Below, piece by piece: positions 28,765 through 37,294 of a DNA stretch of 64,000 bases; position 1 is the stretch's first letter; every line of letters starts with the position of its first letter. A model generated the notes under the pieces. The model had not been told where the DNA came from, made no database searches, and was given only the letters and a program-made list of their open reading frames with translations. The position numbers and the translations under genes are program-made. The stretch is from Syntrophobacteraceae bacterium (GTDB lineage Bacteria > Desulfobacterota > Syntrophobacteria > Syntrophobacterales > Syntrophobacteraceae): contig PXBG01000044.1 in NCBI GenBank assembly GCA_003566995.1, forward strand, positions 1 to 64,000, in the 5' to 3' direction.

Positions 28765-29553
28765 ATGAAAAAACCTTATGTGGCCCTGGCCCCCTTCCTC
28801 TCGGGCTGCCCATCGGTGACAACCCTTGGTGTTCGCCCCTCATTGATGGATTATCCTTTTGAAGAGCTGGAACTTTTGCGATCGGCAAAAGTGGTTTTTT
28901 TCCCTTCCATTCTTTATGCAAGGATTTTTCACAGTGCGGGCATTCCCACATTTCCGACCTTCACCTGCCACATGTACCGAAGTTCAACCCTGCACCAGGC
29001 CATGCTTTTGAAGATGACCGGTCTTCCTCATCCCAACACCAAAATCTATTATGGAAAAAACCGGAACGCTCAGGTGCTCAGGGATTTTTCATTACCCTTC
29101 ACTGTTCTGCCCCCTTTCGGCAAAACTTCACACCTGCGTCATGAAATCAGCTCCCTTGAAGAATTTGAGGCCTGTTTTAGAAAATGGAACCCTCTGGTTG
29201 TTCAGGAGTCCAGTCCATGGGAAAAAAAACTGAGCCTGTCGTGCATCAATTTCCAGGTCATCGGGGGCTCACTTGAAAGCCTCGGCTCCTCAACGGCCAC
29301 TTCTCTGGACACACATCTTCTGAAAGACGCATCTTTGTCTCACCCGATCTCGCTCACACACAGACTTCTCAAAGCAGGAGACCTGGACGATATCCGCGTG
29401 GAGTGGATTGAGCACGGAGGCGTTTGGCGGCTGCTTTTTCTCCAGCGACCCACCAATGAAATCCCTTCAACGGGCAAACCCCTCAACCGATTCGCTCATA
29501 TTTGTGAGCAAATCGTGCAGGGAAACATCTCCGGAAATCCCGTGAAAGGATGA
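28765..29553 (+). CDS. ATP-grasp (RimK-like) fold protein, divergent
   Basis: This 262-residue protein resembles ATP-grasp ligases of the RimK type in pattern rather than motif. VVFFPSILYARIFHSAGIPT matches the pre-ATP region where relatives have a Phe-Pro-Ser stretch. HQAMLLKMTGLPHPNTKIYY is like the helix before the B-domain, and LPFTVLPPFGKTSHLRHEIS corresponds to the lysine and glycine loop. PLVVQESSPWEKKLSLSCI matches the QE-hinge. The glycine-rich ATP loop and the metal-binding Asp/Glu/Asn triad near the C-terminus are not evident, so activity is doubtful. It lies just after the helicase-like gene in the same direction. Confidence 0.5.
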   Translation: MKKPYVALAPFLSGCPSVTTLGVRPSLMDYPFEELELLRSAKVVFFPSILYARIFHSAGIPTFPTFTCHMYRSSTLHQAMLLKMTGLPHPNTKIYYGKNRNAQVLRDFSLPFTVLPPFGKTSHLRHEISSLEEFEACFRKWNPLVVQESSPWEKKLSLSCINFQVIGGSLESLGSSTATSLDTHLLKDASLSHPISLTHRLLKAGDLDDIRVEWIEHGGVWRLLFLQRPTNEIPSTGKPLNRFAHICEQIVQGNISGNPVKG

Positions 29554-29572
29554 CGCCAGGGATTATTTCTTC

Positions 29573-29609
29573 AAGGGGCCGGATTTTCTCCGACTCCGGG
29601 CAGCCCCTT
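29573..29609 (+). terminator. Nested hairpin after the ATP-grasp-like gene
   Basis: AAGGGGC (29573-29579) pairs with GCCCCTT (29603-29609), and inside it CGGA pairs with TCCG. It begins 20 bases after the stop codon. No T-run follows, so the terminator call is tentative. Confidence 0.4.
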
Positions 29610-29637
29610 CCATTGGTGAAAAAAAATATGGATCAGC

Positions 29638-29646
29638 TGGTATAAT
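29638..29646 (+). promoter_or_regulatory. Extended -10 promoter for the M16 peptidase gene
   Basis: TGG followed directly by a perfect TATAAT (29641-29646) makes an extended -10 element. No -35 box is present at 16-18 bases, which is typical for this promoter type. The start codon lies about 100 bases downstream. Confidence 0.55.
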
Positions 29647-29747
29647 GCTCTGAAATGGTGCATTCTGACGCCGGGCATATCGTCTGCAAGGAACCTCGTT
29701 CGACCATGGACGGAACCATGGGGGGTTAACACCCAAAAGGAACCCTT

Positions 29748-32498
29748 ATGAATTCACTGAAAAAGTATATTTTTCAAAGCTTTTTTCTTCTTCTGATGAC
29801 CTTGTTTTCGTTCCCTGCCTGGAGTGCCGGTCTTCACTCTCAGGTCCCCACCCTGTCCTCTGAGGCGGCCAGGCATGTGCACCGCATCATGGCTTCCGAG
29901 CCAAGCGACCTTTTCGTCACCCTCAACAATGGCCTCACCCTGCTCGTTCATCCCATGCCAGGCAGCCAGGTGGTTTCCACGCAGGTCTTTGTGCGTGCAG
30001 GTTCCATTCATGAAGGGCAACACCTGGGAGCCGGCCTGTCCCACTACCTTGAACACGTGGTTTCCGGGGGGACGACCACATCATTCACGGAAGATGAAGC
30101 CACAGAAACCCTGGAACGCATCGGCGGACAAACCAACGCATACACCTCCTATGACCGGACGGTGTATTACATCAACACTGCATCTCAGCACTGGAAGGAT
30201 GCTCTGGGGCTTTTGCTGGCTTATGTTTCTGATTCGACCCTGGAGCCAGCTGAAATACTCAGAGAAAGATCCGTTATTCAGCAGGAAATGAAAATGGGAG
30301 AGAACTCTCCCTCCAGAGAACTGTGGAAGCTCTTTGCCAAGACAGCCTACCGGGAACACCCCGTCAGAAAGCCCATCATTGGTTACGAGGAGATTTTTGT
30401 AAAAAAAGAACGAGATGCGCTGTTCCAATACTACCAAGAGCGTTATCGACCGGACAATATGGTGGTGGTGGTCGCCGGAGCGGTGAATCCCGAAGAGGTG
30501 GTGAAATTCGCGGGCCAAAAGACCAGCCATTTCCAGAGGCAAGCCGCGCCCCCCATGGCGCTTCCTTCGGAACCGCCTCAGTTGAGCACACGATGGCAGG
30601 AGAGAGAACTTCCTTTTGCGCGGCTGACTCAAGCGATGGTTGGCTTTCCCTCAGTGGCCCTGCACCACCCGGACCTTTATGCCCTGGACGTGGTTGCTCT
30701 CCTTCTGGGCCAGGGCCGGAGCAGCAGACTTTACAGCCGATTGAAAGATGAAGAAAACCGTGTTTTGAGCGTGAGCGCATCCAACTGGACGCCCTCTTAC
30801 ACGGAAGGCCAGTTTCTCATATCCCTCTCCCTTGCCCCCCGCCATTGGCCGGCGGTTCTCGAATCCATCGGAGACGAAATTGAGCAGCTCAAAAGAGAGC
30901 TCGTTTCCCAAGAGGAGCTGGAAAAGGCGAAAAAACAGGCCAAGGCAAGACACGTTTTTGGCCAGGAAACCGCTTCCAACCGCGCATCTTCCCTCGCTTC
31001 ATCCTTCCATGACACGGGAACCCCCTATTTCGACATCCTTTACCTGGAAAATATCAGCAGGGTCACAGCAGAACAAGTGAGGGATGCGTCCAGAACCTAC
31101 CTGAACATGGACCGTATGAATGTGGCGGTGGTCCACCCATCGGCGAAAAGCGATGAAGTGGAAGGGGCTTCCCCGGAGCATGGGGCTGAGATCCCGGAGC
31201 CAACGGAACCGACTTTGAAGGAAATGCCCAATGGGCTGAAAGTGCTTTTCAAGGAGGATCCGTCCCTTCCCATGGTCACTCTGCAGCTTTACGGGCTTGG
31301 AGGCCTTTACATGGAACATGAGAAGCCTCCCGGAATTGCTGCATTCACCGGTTCACTGCTCACAGCGGGGACTGAAAACCGGACCAAGATGGACATCGCC
31401 CGCTCCATCGAAGAAATTGGGGGCCGCATTGTGAGCCGTTCTGACAACAACACTTACCGTGTTTCCGTAAAGGTGCTCAAAGAAGACCTTGAACTGGCCC
31501 TCGACGTTCTTGCAGATGTGGTGCGAAACCCCACCTTTCCCCAGGAAGAGATTGACAAGCTGAGGGAGGAAACCCTCCTGGCCCTTGAAACTCTGGACGC
31601 CAATTGGCAGGTGGAAGTCTTGAGGCTTTTCAGAAAAAACTTTTTTGACCAGTCACCTTACCAAAACCACAGACTGGGAACCCCCCGATCCATCAAATCC
31701 ATCACCCGGGATGAAGTCGTCGATTTCTACCAGCTCATGGTTAACCCAAAGCGCTCCGTACTCGCGGTTTACGGAGATCTGGATGGGGAGAAAACACGAA
31801 GGCTCATCGAGGACAAGTTTTCACACTGGGAAGGTCATGACCTGCCACTGCCTTCCTATCCCAGGGAAACAAGGAACATTCTGGAAAACCAGGTGATAGA
31901 AACACACAATGACAAATCGGCAGCGGCCCTTTTCATCGGCACCAACGGGTTGAACGTTCGCCACGAATCGCAGCCTGTGCTGGACGTTCTGAATACGGTT
32001 CTATCGGGAACGGGCTACCCGGGCGGTCGTCTATTCAGGGGATTGCGGGGTGGAGAGGAAGATTTGGTCTATGTGGTGGGTGCATTTCCATTTTATGGAA
32101 AAGACGCGGGCTTTTACGGAGTCCTGACCCAGACAACCCTGGGCAACCTTGATCGCGTCCAGAAAATCATCCTCGAAAACCTGGAAAAACTGGGAGAAGA
32201 ACTCATATCGGAGGAGGAACTGGAGAAAACCCAAAACCTCCTCATCGCCAGAAGGCACCTGAATCTGGAAAGCCTGGATGCGAGGGCTCAAAGTGCGGCC
32301 GTGAACGAAGTTCTGGGCCTGGGGTGGGAGCATGACATGCGATATCCCCAAATGGTTCGCCGCGTGACAGCGGAGCAGATTCGAGATCTGGCCAAAGAGC
32401 TTTTCGAACACACTTTGGTGGTGCGAACCATACCGGAAAATCCCGTTGAAGTCCTGGAGATTCTGCCTCCCATGGACGACATTCACACGCCGGGATGA
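29748..32498 (+). CDS. M16-family zinc metallopeptidase, two-domain, secreted
   Basis: This is an exported insulinase/pitrilysin-type peptidase of 916 residues. A signal peptide ends near AWSA (about residue 27), so it acts in the periplasm or outside. The first M16 domain has the inverted zinc motif HYLEH (residues 99-103) and GGQTNAYTSYDRTVYY. The third ligand is expected in the helix around ERSVIQQEM. The second half repeats the domain without the zinc motif (GIAAFTGSLLTAGTENRT), the usual inactive clamp half. The length fits fused two-domain M16B pairs. It probably degrades peptides released in the envelope. It is monocistronic with its own promoter. Confidence 0.92.
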   Translation: MNSLKKYIFQSFFLLLMTLFSFPAWSAGLHSQVPTLSSEAARHVHRIMASEPSDLFVTLNNGLTLLVHPMPGSQVVSTQVFVRAGSIHEGQHLGAGLSHYLEHVVSGGTTTSFTEDEATETLERIGGQTNAYTSYDRTVYYINTASQHWKDALGLLLAYVSDSTLEPAEILRERSVIQQEMKMGENSPSRELWKLFAKTAYREHPVRKPIIGYEEIFVKKERDALFQYYQERYRPDNMVVVVAGAVNPEEVVKFAGQKTSHFQRQAAPPMALPSEPPQLSTRWQERELPFARLTQAMVGFPSVALHHPDLYALDVVALLLGQGRSSRLYSRLKDEENRVLSVSASNWTPSYTEGQFLISLSLAPRHWPAVLESIGDEIEQLKRELVSQEELEKAKKQAKARHVFGQETASNRASSLASSFHDTGTPYFDILYLENISRVTAEQVRDASRTYLNMDRMNVAVVHPSAKSDEVEGASPEHGAEIPEPTEPTLKEMPNGLKVLFKEDPSLPMVTLQLYGLGGLYMEHEKPPGIAAFTGSLLTAGTENRTKMDIARSIEEIGGRIVSRSDNNTYRVSVKVLKEDLELALDVLADVVRNPTFPQEEIDKLREETLLALETLDANWQVEVLRLFRKNFFDQSPYQNHRLGTPRSIKSITRDEVVDFYQLMVNPKRSVLAVYGDLDGEKTRRLIEDKFSHWEGHDLPLPSYPRETRNILENQVIETHNDKSAAALFIGTNGLNVRHESQPVLDVLNTVLSGTGYPGGRLFRGLRGGEEDLVYVVGAFPFYGKDAGFYGVLTQTTLGNLDRVQKIILENLEKLGEELISEEELEKTQNLLIARRHLNLESLDARAQSAAVNEVLGLGWEHDMRYPQMVRRVTAEQIRDLAKELFEHTLVVRTIPENPVEVLEILPPMDDIHTPG

Positions 32499-32546
32499 AT
32501 GAACCGCATTTCACGATGAATTGAAAAAAACGCCTGGCACAAGCTC

Positions 32547-33485
32547 TCACGTTCTTTCAGAAAGGCAATAATACTCTCTCTCGTTGAAAACATAGCGTTT
32601 CAGGAAGGCATCCCTGCACAGCCGGCTGAGGACTCTGTGGAGATCCGGACGGTGCGCACCCAGTGAAGCTGCCATCTCGGGCAGTGTGCAGGGGCGCCTC
32701 ATGAGAAGACCCAGAACCCGCCGTTCCAGATTTTCATCCCCCCCTCCCTCGCGACATCCCTCAAAAGTCCCAATGACATCCGTTCTTCCCCGGGGAAAGA
32801 AACCAGCCACACGCGCCATCTGATGAGCGTTCAAACCCCTCGTTTTTTCCCGGGCAGGAGGGCGCACGACGGTGTTGAGTTCGATTTTGTCGGGGCCGAT
32901 TCGCTTCACCAGGTGGCTGATTTTCTCCAGCTCCTCCGGATGATCGTTGACGTTCGCCACCAGAAGGATCTCCAGATGAAGGCTTCCGGGATATTCTTCC
33001 CTCAAACGCTCAATGCCCTCGATGATGAGGGACAGGTCAAGGTCAGGGTGGGGACGGTTGACACGGCGGAAAACATCCTCACTGGCCGCATCGAGCGAGG
33101 GCACGATGCGGTCTGCGGCCAGAAGCCCCCTGCGAACTTCCGGCTTCCACAACAGGGAGCCGTTGGTGAGAACCACCAGAGGCAGGGACGGGAATTTTTC
33201 CTTTATGGCGAGGACCAAGGGGCCCAGATCCCTGTAGAGGGTGGGTTCTCCTGCACTGGAAAAGGTGAGCGCGTCCGCACCATCAGGATGCAGATCAAAA
33301 AAATTCTCCAGTTCCTCCAGCACCTGCCTTATGGAAATGCCGCATTGCTGTTCAAGGGTGAGATTTGTCGTCCGTCCCGATTCACAGTAGATACAGTCGT
33401 AAGTGCAGGTTTTTGGGGGAATGACGTCGATGCCAAGAGAACGGCCAAGCCTCCTGGACGGAACGGGACCAAAAATCGTTTTCAT
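32547..33485 (-). CDS. Radical SAM protein of the COG0731 type
   Basis: This 312-residue cytoplasmic radical SAM protein opens with IFGPVPSRRLGRSLGIDV. The CxxxCxxC cluster is in CTYDCIYCESGRTT (about residue 27), followed by FSSAGEPTLY. The last 60 residues (LMRRPCTLPEMAASLGAHRP) look like a winged helix. This is the pattern of COG0731 Fe-S oxidoreductases, distant relatives of tRNA-wyosine enzymes, with no firmly established bacterial function. The ATG at 33485 is where relatives start; its site is weak. It lies downstream of the MerR-type gene on the same strand. Confidence 0.85.
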   Translation of the reverse strand: MKTIFGPVPSRRLGRSLGIDVIPPKTCTYDCIYCESGRTTNLTLEQQCGISIRQVLEELENFFDLHPDGADALTFSSAGEPTLYRDLGPLVLAIKEKFPSLPLVVLTNGSLLWKPEVRRGLLAADRIVPSLDAASEDVFRRVNRPHPDLDLSLIIEGIERLREEYPGSLHLEILLVANVNDHPEELEKISHLVKRIGPDKIELNTVVRPPAREKTRGLNAHQMARVAGFFPRGRTDVIGTFEGCREGGGDENLERRVLGLLMRRPCTLPEMAASLGAHRPDLHRVLSRLCRDAFLKRYVFNEREYYCLSERT

Positions 33486-33619
33486 GATTCTTATGCTCTC
33501 GAGAAAATTCAGAGAGAATTGCACGTGGGAGAGAAAAAGACAGCCAAATGAAACGGAACGCTTCTCGTAAGCCTTTGAAAGAAAATCACTTGCACTGCAA
33601 AAAACGGGAGCTGATGGCT

Positions 33620-34060
33620 TTATTCCTCCCCTCCCCCATTTTCATCCAGACATTTTCCCATCATGACATGATTCATCTTTTTCAGGTAAACTTCGCACTC
33701 AGAACACGTATTGCCTTTTTCTTTGCAGGCGCTGGGCACCAGGTCCCAGCAGGGCACGGGAAAGTTCAAAATAGCGGGACATTCCTTACGCACCTCTTCA
33801 CCACAGTCCCGAATGCTCCAACAGGGGGCAATGGTCAAAAGCTTCTTGATTCCAGCAATGTTGAGCCCCTCATCGGTGAGAAGCTTTCTCAGACACCTGA
33901 GCCATTGAAGGTCATTGTTGGAATAGAAGCGCTTTCCGCCTCTCCGGGCAGGTTTGATGAGACCCTCCTGCTCATAAATCCTCAAGGTTCTGGGATGAAT
34001 ACTCAGCAACTCGGCAACAATTCCAATGGGATAAAGGGCTTTTTGGTTTCTAGCATCCAT
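33620..34060 (-). CDS. MerR-family regulator with Cys-rich C-terminal domain
   Basis: This is a MerR-type transcription factor of 146 residues. The N-terminal winged helix reads YPIGIVAELLSIHPRTLRIY, with EQEGLIKPARRGGKRFY as the wing. A coiled dimerisation helix follows. The C-terminal part carries eight Cys (80, 86, 94, 104, 112, 119, 122, 137), including two Pro-Cys-Trp motifs. Such a two-CW arrangement suggests a metal or iron-sulfur centre that senses redox or metal state; this is inference. GGAG lies upstream of the ATG. A perfect consensus promoter lies 50 bases upstream. HspR-like repressors share the N-terminal pattern. Confidence 0.85.
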   Translation of the reverse strand: MDARNQKALYPIGIVAELLSIHPRTLRIYEQEGLIKPARRGGKRFYSNNDLQWLRCLRKLLTDEGLNIAGIKKLLTIAPCWSIRDCGEEVRKECPAILNFPVPCWDLVPSACKEKGNTCSECEVYLKKMNHVMMGKCLDENGGGEE

Positions 34061-34110
34061 GCAATGATCTCCTAAGCAACAATATCACAAGGTCAATTAA
34101 AAGGTAAAAA

Positions 34111-34139
34111 ATTATAAAACCTGCACCCTGAAGTGTCAA
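34111..34139 (-). promoter_or_regulatory. Consensus sigma-70 promoter of the MerR-type gene
   Basis: On the minus strand TTGACA (34134-34139) and TATAAT (34111-34116) are separated by exactly 17 bases, a full consensus match. MerR activators usually sit at promoters with 19-base spacers, so repression is more likely here if self-regulated. A direct repeat AAGGT at 34089-34093 and 34101-34105 lies just downstream of the -10 box and could be an operator. Confidence 0.8.
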
Positions 34140-34393
34140 CTTTTTTCCTCCGACCCCACAAAGCGCTTTACCCTTGCCAATGTCCTCGGCGATAAAGTAA
34201 CCTTTGTACCACGCTGAACCCGGAGCAAAAACCCCGCTGCGAGGGGATCCCCCATCCCCCCATGTCAGAGGCTTCCGGCCAACCCCTTGATAAAGGAAGC
34301 GCCTTTTTGCTGGTGCTGCAAAAAACGAAAGAATCCATGAAAGGGAAGGCCAGCACTGCCCGGCAGATGATTCCGGCTTTCCAAGACGCATCT

Positions 34394-34407
34394 TTATGAA
34401 TTCATAA
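34394..34407. promoter_or_regulatory. 14-bp palindrome upstream of ilvD
   Basis: TTATGAATTCATAA is a perfect palindrome ending 36 bases before the ilvD start codon. Its place between the divergent MerR-type gene and ilvD makes it a candidate operator. The rest of 34140-34393 shows no gene and no recognised riboswitch or T-box. Confidence 0.35.
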
Positions 34408-34443
34408 GAAAAGAGCGCAGCTGTTCACAAGGAGAAAAAGTGC

Positions 34444-36129
34444 ATGCGAAGTGACCTGATGAAAAAAGGCATCGAAAAAGCCCCCCACCGTTCACTTTTC
34501 AAAGCCATGGGCTACACGCAGGACGAACTGGAAAGGCCTCTCATCGGCATTGCCAATTCGGCCAACGAAATCATTCCAGGGCACATCCACCTGGACAAGA
34601 TTTCGGAAGCGGTCAAGGCGGGCATAAGAATTTCAGGAGGAACTCCCATAGAATTCAGCACCATCGGCGTTTGCGACGGAATCGCCATGAATCATCCCGG
34701 AATGCGGTATTCACTGGCAAGCCGCGAACTCATCGCTGACTCCGTGGAAATCATGGCCATGGCACATCCTTTCGACGGCCTCGTGCTGATTCCCAACTGT
34801 GACAAGGTCATTCCTGGAATGCTCATGGCCGCCATGCGCCTCAACATTCCCGCCGTGCTCATCAGCGGTGGACCCATGCTGGCAGGCCGCCGAAACAAAG
34901 AAGCTGTGGACCTCATTTCAGTGTTTGAAGGCGTTGGGGCCTGCAAAGCCGGTCAGATGTCCCGGGAAGAACTTCAGGAACTGGAAGAATGCGCCTGTCC
35001 CGGCTGTGGTTCCTGTGCGGGAATGTTCACCGCCAATTCCATGAATTGTCTCGCGGAAGCTCTGGGGCTGGCATTGCCCGGCAACGGCACCATTCCCGCG
35101 GTCAGCGCGGCCCGCATTCGCCTGGCCAAAGTGGCTGGCATGAAAGTCATGGAATTGGTGGCTCTGGACTCCCGGCCCAGTGACATAGCCACGGCCATGG
35201 CTTTTGAAAATGCCATGGCCGTGGACATGGCACTGGGGTGCTCCACCAACACCGTTTTGCATGTGCCCGCCATCGCCCATGAAGCAGGCATCGGACTCAA
35301 CCTCGATCTTTTCAACGTGATCAGTGCCCGGACACCTCACCTGTGCAGCATGCGGCCCGGTGGCACCCATTATATGGAAGACCTGCACTCAGCAGGGGGC
35401 GTCCAAGCAGTCATGAAGGAGCTTTCCACGAAAGACCTGATCCATCTGGATGCCATGACCGTCACGGGCAAATCAGTGGGAGGCAATCTCGCCACTGCCA
35501 GGGTGCTGGACGAAGAAGTGATTCGCTCCGTGGAAAATCCCTACCATGAGGAGGGAGGCATCGCCATTCTATACGGAAACCTTGCACCGGAGGGGGCCGT
35601 GGTGAAGCAGTCTGCAGTGGCTCCCGAGATGTTGCAGAGAAAAGGCAGGGCACGTGTGTTTGAAAGCGAAACGGAAGCAGCGGAAGCCATTCTCGACTCC
35701 GCAATCAAGCCGGGTGACATTGTGGTGATCCGCTATGAAGGACCCAAGGGTGGACCCGGAATGCAGGAAATGCTGACCCCCACCGCAGCCATCATGGGAA
35801 TGGGACTTGGCAGGGATGTGGCACTCATCACCGACGGGCGATTCAGTGGCGGCACTCAGGGAGCTGCCATCGGACACATTTCCCCTGAAGGCGCAGTGGG
35901 GGGACCCATTTGTCTCGTGCAGGAGGGTGACGAAATAGTTGTGGACATACCCAACAAAAAACTCCAGCTCCTGGTGGATGAATCAACCCTGGCCCAAAGG
36001 AAAAGCGAGTGGAGTCCACCGGAACCGAGAATCAAAAGGGGCTACCTTGCCCGATATGCGCACCTGGTGACCTCGGGGGCTAAAGGCGCCGTGCTCAGTG
36101 ATGGACCAGCTCAGGGAAACAACCCATAA
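34444..36129 (+). CDS. ilvD: Dihydroxy-acid dehydratase
   Basis: This iron-sulfur enzyme dehydrates 2,3-dihydroxy-isovalerate and 2,3-dihydroxy-methylvalerate in valine, isoleucine and leucine synthesis; the valine branch also feeds pantoate. The 561 residues are full length. The cluster ligands are in [10 protein letters not shown] and [35 protein letters not shown] carries the conserved Ser expected to act as base. AAGGAG precedes the ATG at nine bases. A methyltransferase gene follows after 17 bases. ilvC and ilvB are not in the window. Confidence 0.97.
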   Translation: MRSDLMKKGIEKAPHRSLFKAMGYTQDELERPLIGIANSANEIIPGHIHLDKISEAVKAGIRISGGTPIEFSTIGVCDGIAMNHPGMRYSLASRELIADSVEIMAMAHPFDGLVLIPNCDKVIPGMLMAAMRLNIPAVLISGGPMLAGRRNKEAVDLISVFEGVGACKAGQMSREELQELEECACPGCGSCAGMFTANSMNCLAEALGLALPGNGTIPAVSAARIRLAKVAGMKVMELVALDSRPSDIATAMAFENAMAVDMALGCSTNTVLHVPAIAHEAGIGLNLDLFNVISARTPHLCSMRPGGTHYMEDLHSAGGVQAVMKELSTKDLIHLDAMTVTGKSVGGNLATARVLDEEVIRSVENPYHEEGGIAILYGNLAPEGAVVKQSAVAPEMLQRKGRARVFESETEAAEAILDSAIKPGDIVVIRYEGPKGGPGMQEMLTPTAAIMGMGLGRDVALITDGRFSGGTQGAAIGHISPEGAVGGPICLVQEGDEIVVDIPNKKLQLLVDESTLAQRKSEWSPPEPRIKRGYLARYAHLVTSGAKGAVLSDGPAQGNNP

Positions 36130-36146
36130 AGAGGCGGTGCCATGTG

Positions 36147-36995
36147 ATGGCCCATGAGTTCCGGGAAAAAGACAGAAACTCCCTTGAAGCCTGGTATCAA
36201 AAGGAGCCTGGCCGAACGGCAGCAGCCATCGAAAAGTTTTTGCTGCAGCAGGTCTGGTCTCCTGTTGCACCCCAGCGAATTCTTGAAGTGGGTTGCGGAA
36301 CGGGCCATTTTCTCGGGTGGTTCGCACAGCAGGGTCATAAGGCAACAGGCCTGGAGCCCTCCTCATTCTGCTTGGCCAGTGCCAGAAAGCGGCTGCCCCA
36401 AAAGATTCAACTGAACCAGGGATTTGCAGAAAACCTGCCCTACGAAGACAACGAATTTGACAAGGTGGCGCTCATCACGACACTCGAATTCACCGACGAC
36501 CCCCTGATGGCCCTGGAGGAGGCCTGCCGCGTAGCGAGAAGACATGTGCTGCTGGGAGCACTGAACAAGTTTTCAATCATCGCTTTGCAGCGTTACTGGA
36601 CACAATTGTGGCATGAAACGGTCTACAGCAGAGCCAGGTTCTTCAGCGTGTGGGAACTGAAGGGGATGGTTTTTCAGGCCCTGTCAGGACCTGTCACCAC
36701 CAAATGGAAAACATCCCTCACTTTTCCCCTCAGGTTTCTGCGCCACACTCACTGCATAGAAAAGTCTTCCTGTTTCACATGGCATCCTTTCGGACATTTC
36801 ATCGCCATGAGAATTGACCTTCAGTACCCCATGCAAACAGCTCAAAATCCCGTTTTTTCCCAGATCCCCTCCAAAGTGAAAGGCGCCCACTGTTCCTCCT
36901 GCCAACAGGCAGGAGAATGGCTTTCGGTGCGCGAAAAAGCAGCGTTGCCATTTGCCGGAAAGCGTCCCCTTCCTGAAAGAGAAATGTGCCCATGA
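36147..36995 (+). CDS. Class I SAM-dependent methyltransferase
   Basis: This methyltransferase has 282 residues. The AdoMet-binding motif I is RILEVGCGTGHFLGWFAQQG (about residues 44-63), with GLEPS closing strand beta-2. LPYEDNEFDKVALITTLEFT matches motif II and post-motifs as in the UbiE/COQ5-like group (Methyltransf_11). The C-terminal 90 residues contain two CxxC-like Cys pairs (SCFTW and CSSCQQ) and may select the substrate, which is unknown. The start is the ATG at 36147 or the GTG just before it, with a GAGGCGG site. It is probably co-transcribed with ilvD. Confidence 0.85.
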   Translation: MAHEFREKDRNSLEAWYQKEPGRTAAAIEKFLLQQVWSPVAPQRILEVGCGTGHFLGWFAQQGHKATGLEPSSFCLASARKRLPQKIQLNQGFAENLPYEDNEFDKVALITTLEFTDDPLMALEEACRVARRHVLLGALNKFSIIALQRYWTQLWHETVYSRARFFSVWELKGMVFQALSGPVTTKWKTSLTFPLRFLRHTHCIEKSSCFTWHPFGHFIAMRIDLQYPMQTAQNPVFSQIPSKVKGAHCSSCQQAGEWLSVREKAALPFAGKRPLPEREMCP

Positions 36996-37294
36996 TGCAT
37001 TCTCCATGAGCCTCACCCGTTTCTCGTTCCCTGTCGCGGCATCACCTGATAAAGGGCAATGTTTTGATTTTTGCTTCCCTTTCCTTCCGTGGAAAGTCGG
37101 GGAAAGACCCCTTTTGATTTTGGAAGCGCACGGACATTCATGTTATTTTAAAATCATTGGCACCTCATGTTTCAAACTGGAATTCTACCCATGATTCCTG
37201 CTTGTTGACCATCGGCCTGAAAAGCCATCGATTCCAGTTTATTGCCTTTGTGCAATCCAGACAATGCAACCCGGTCTTCCACAAGGAGGGAGTT

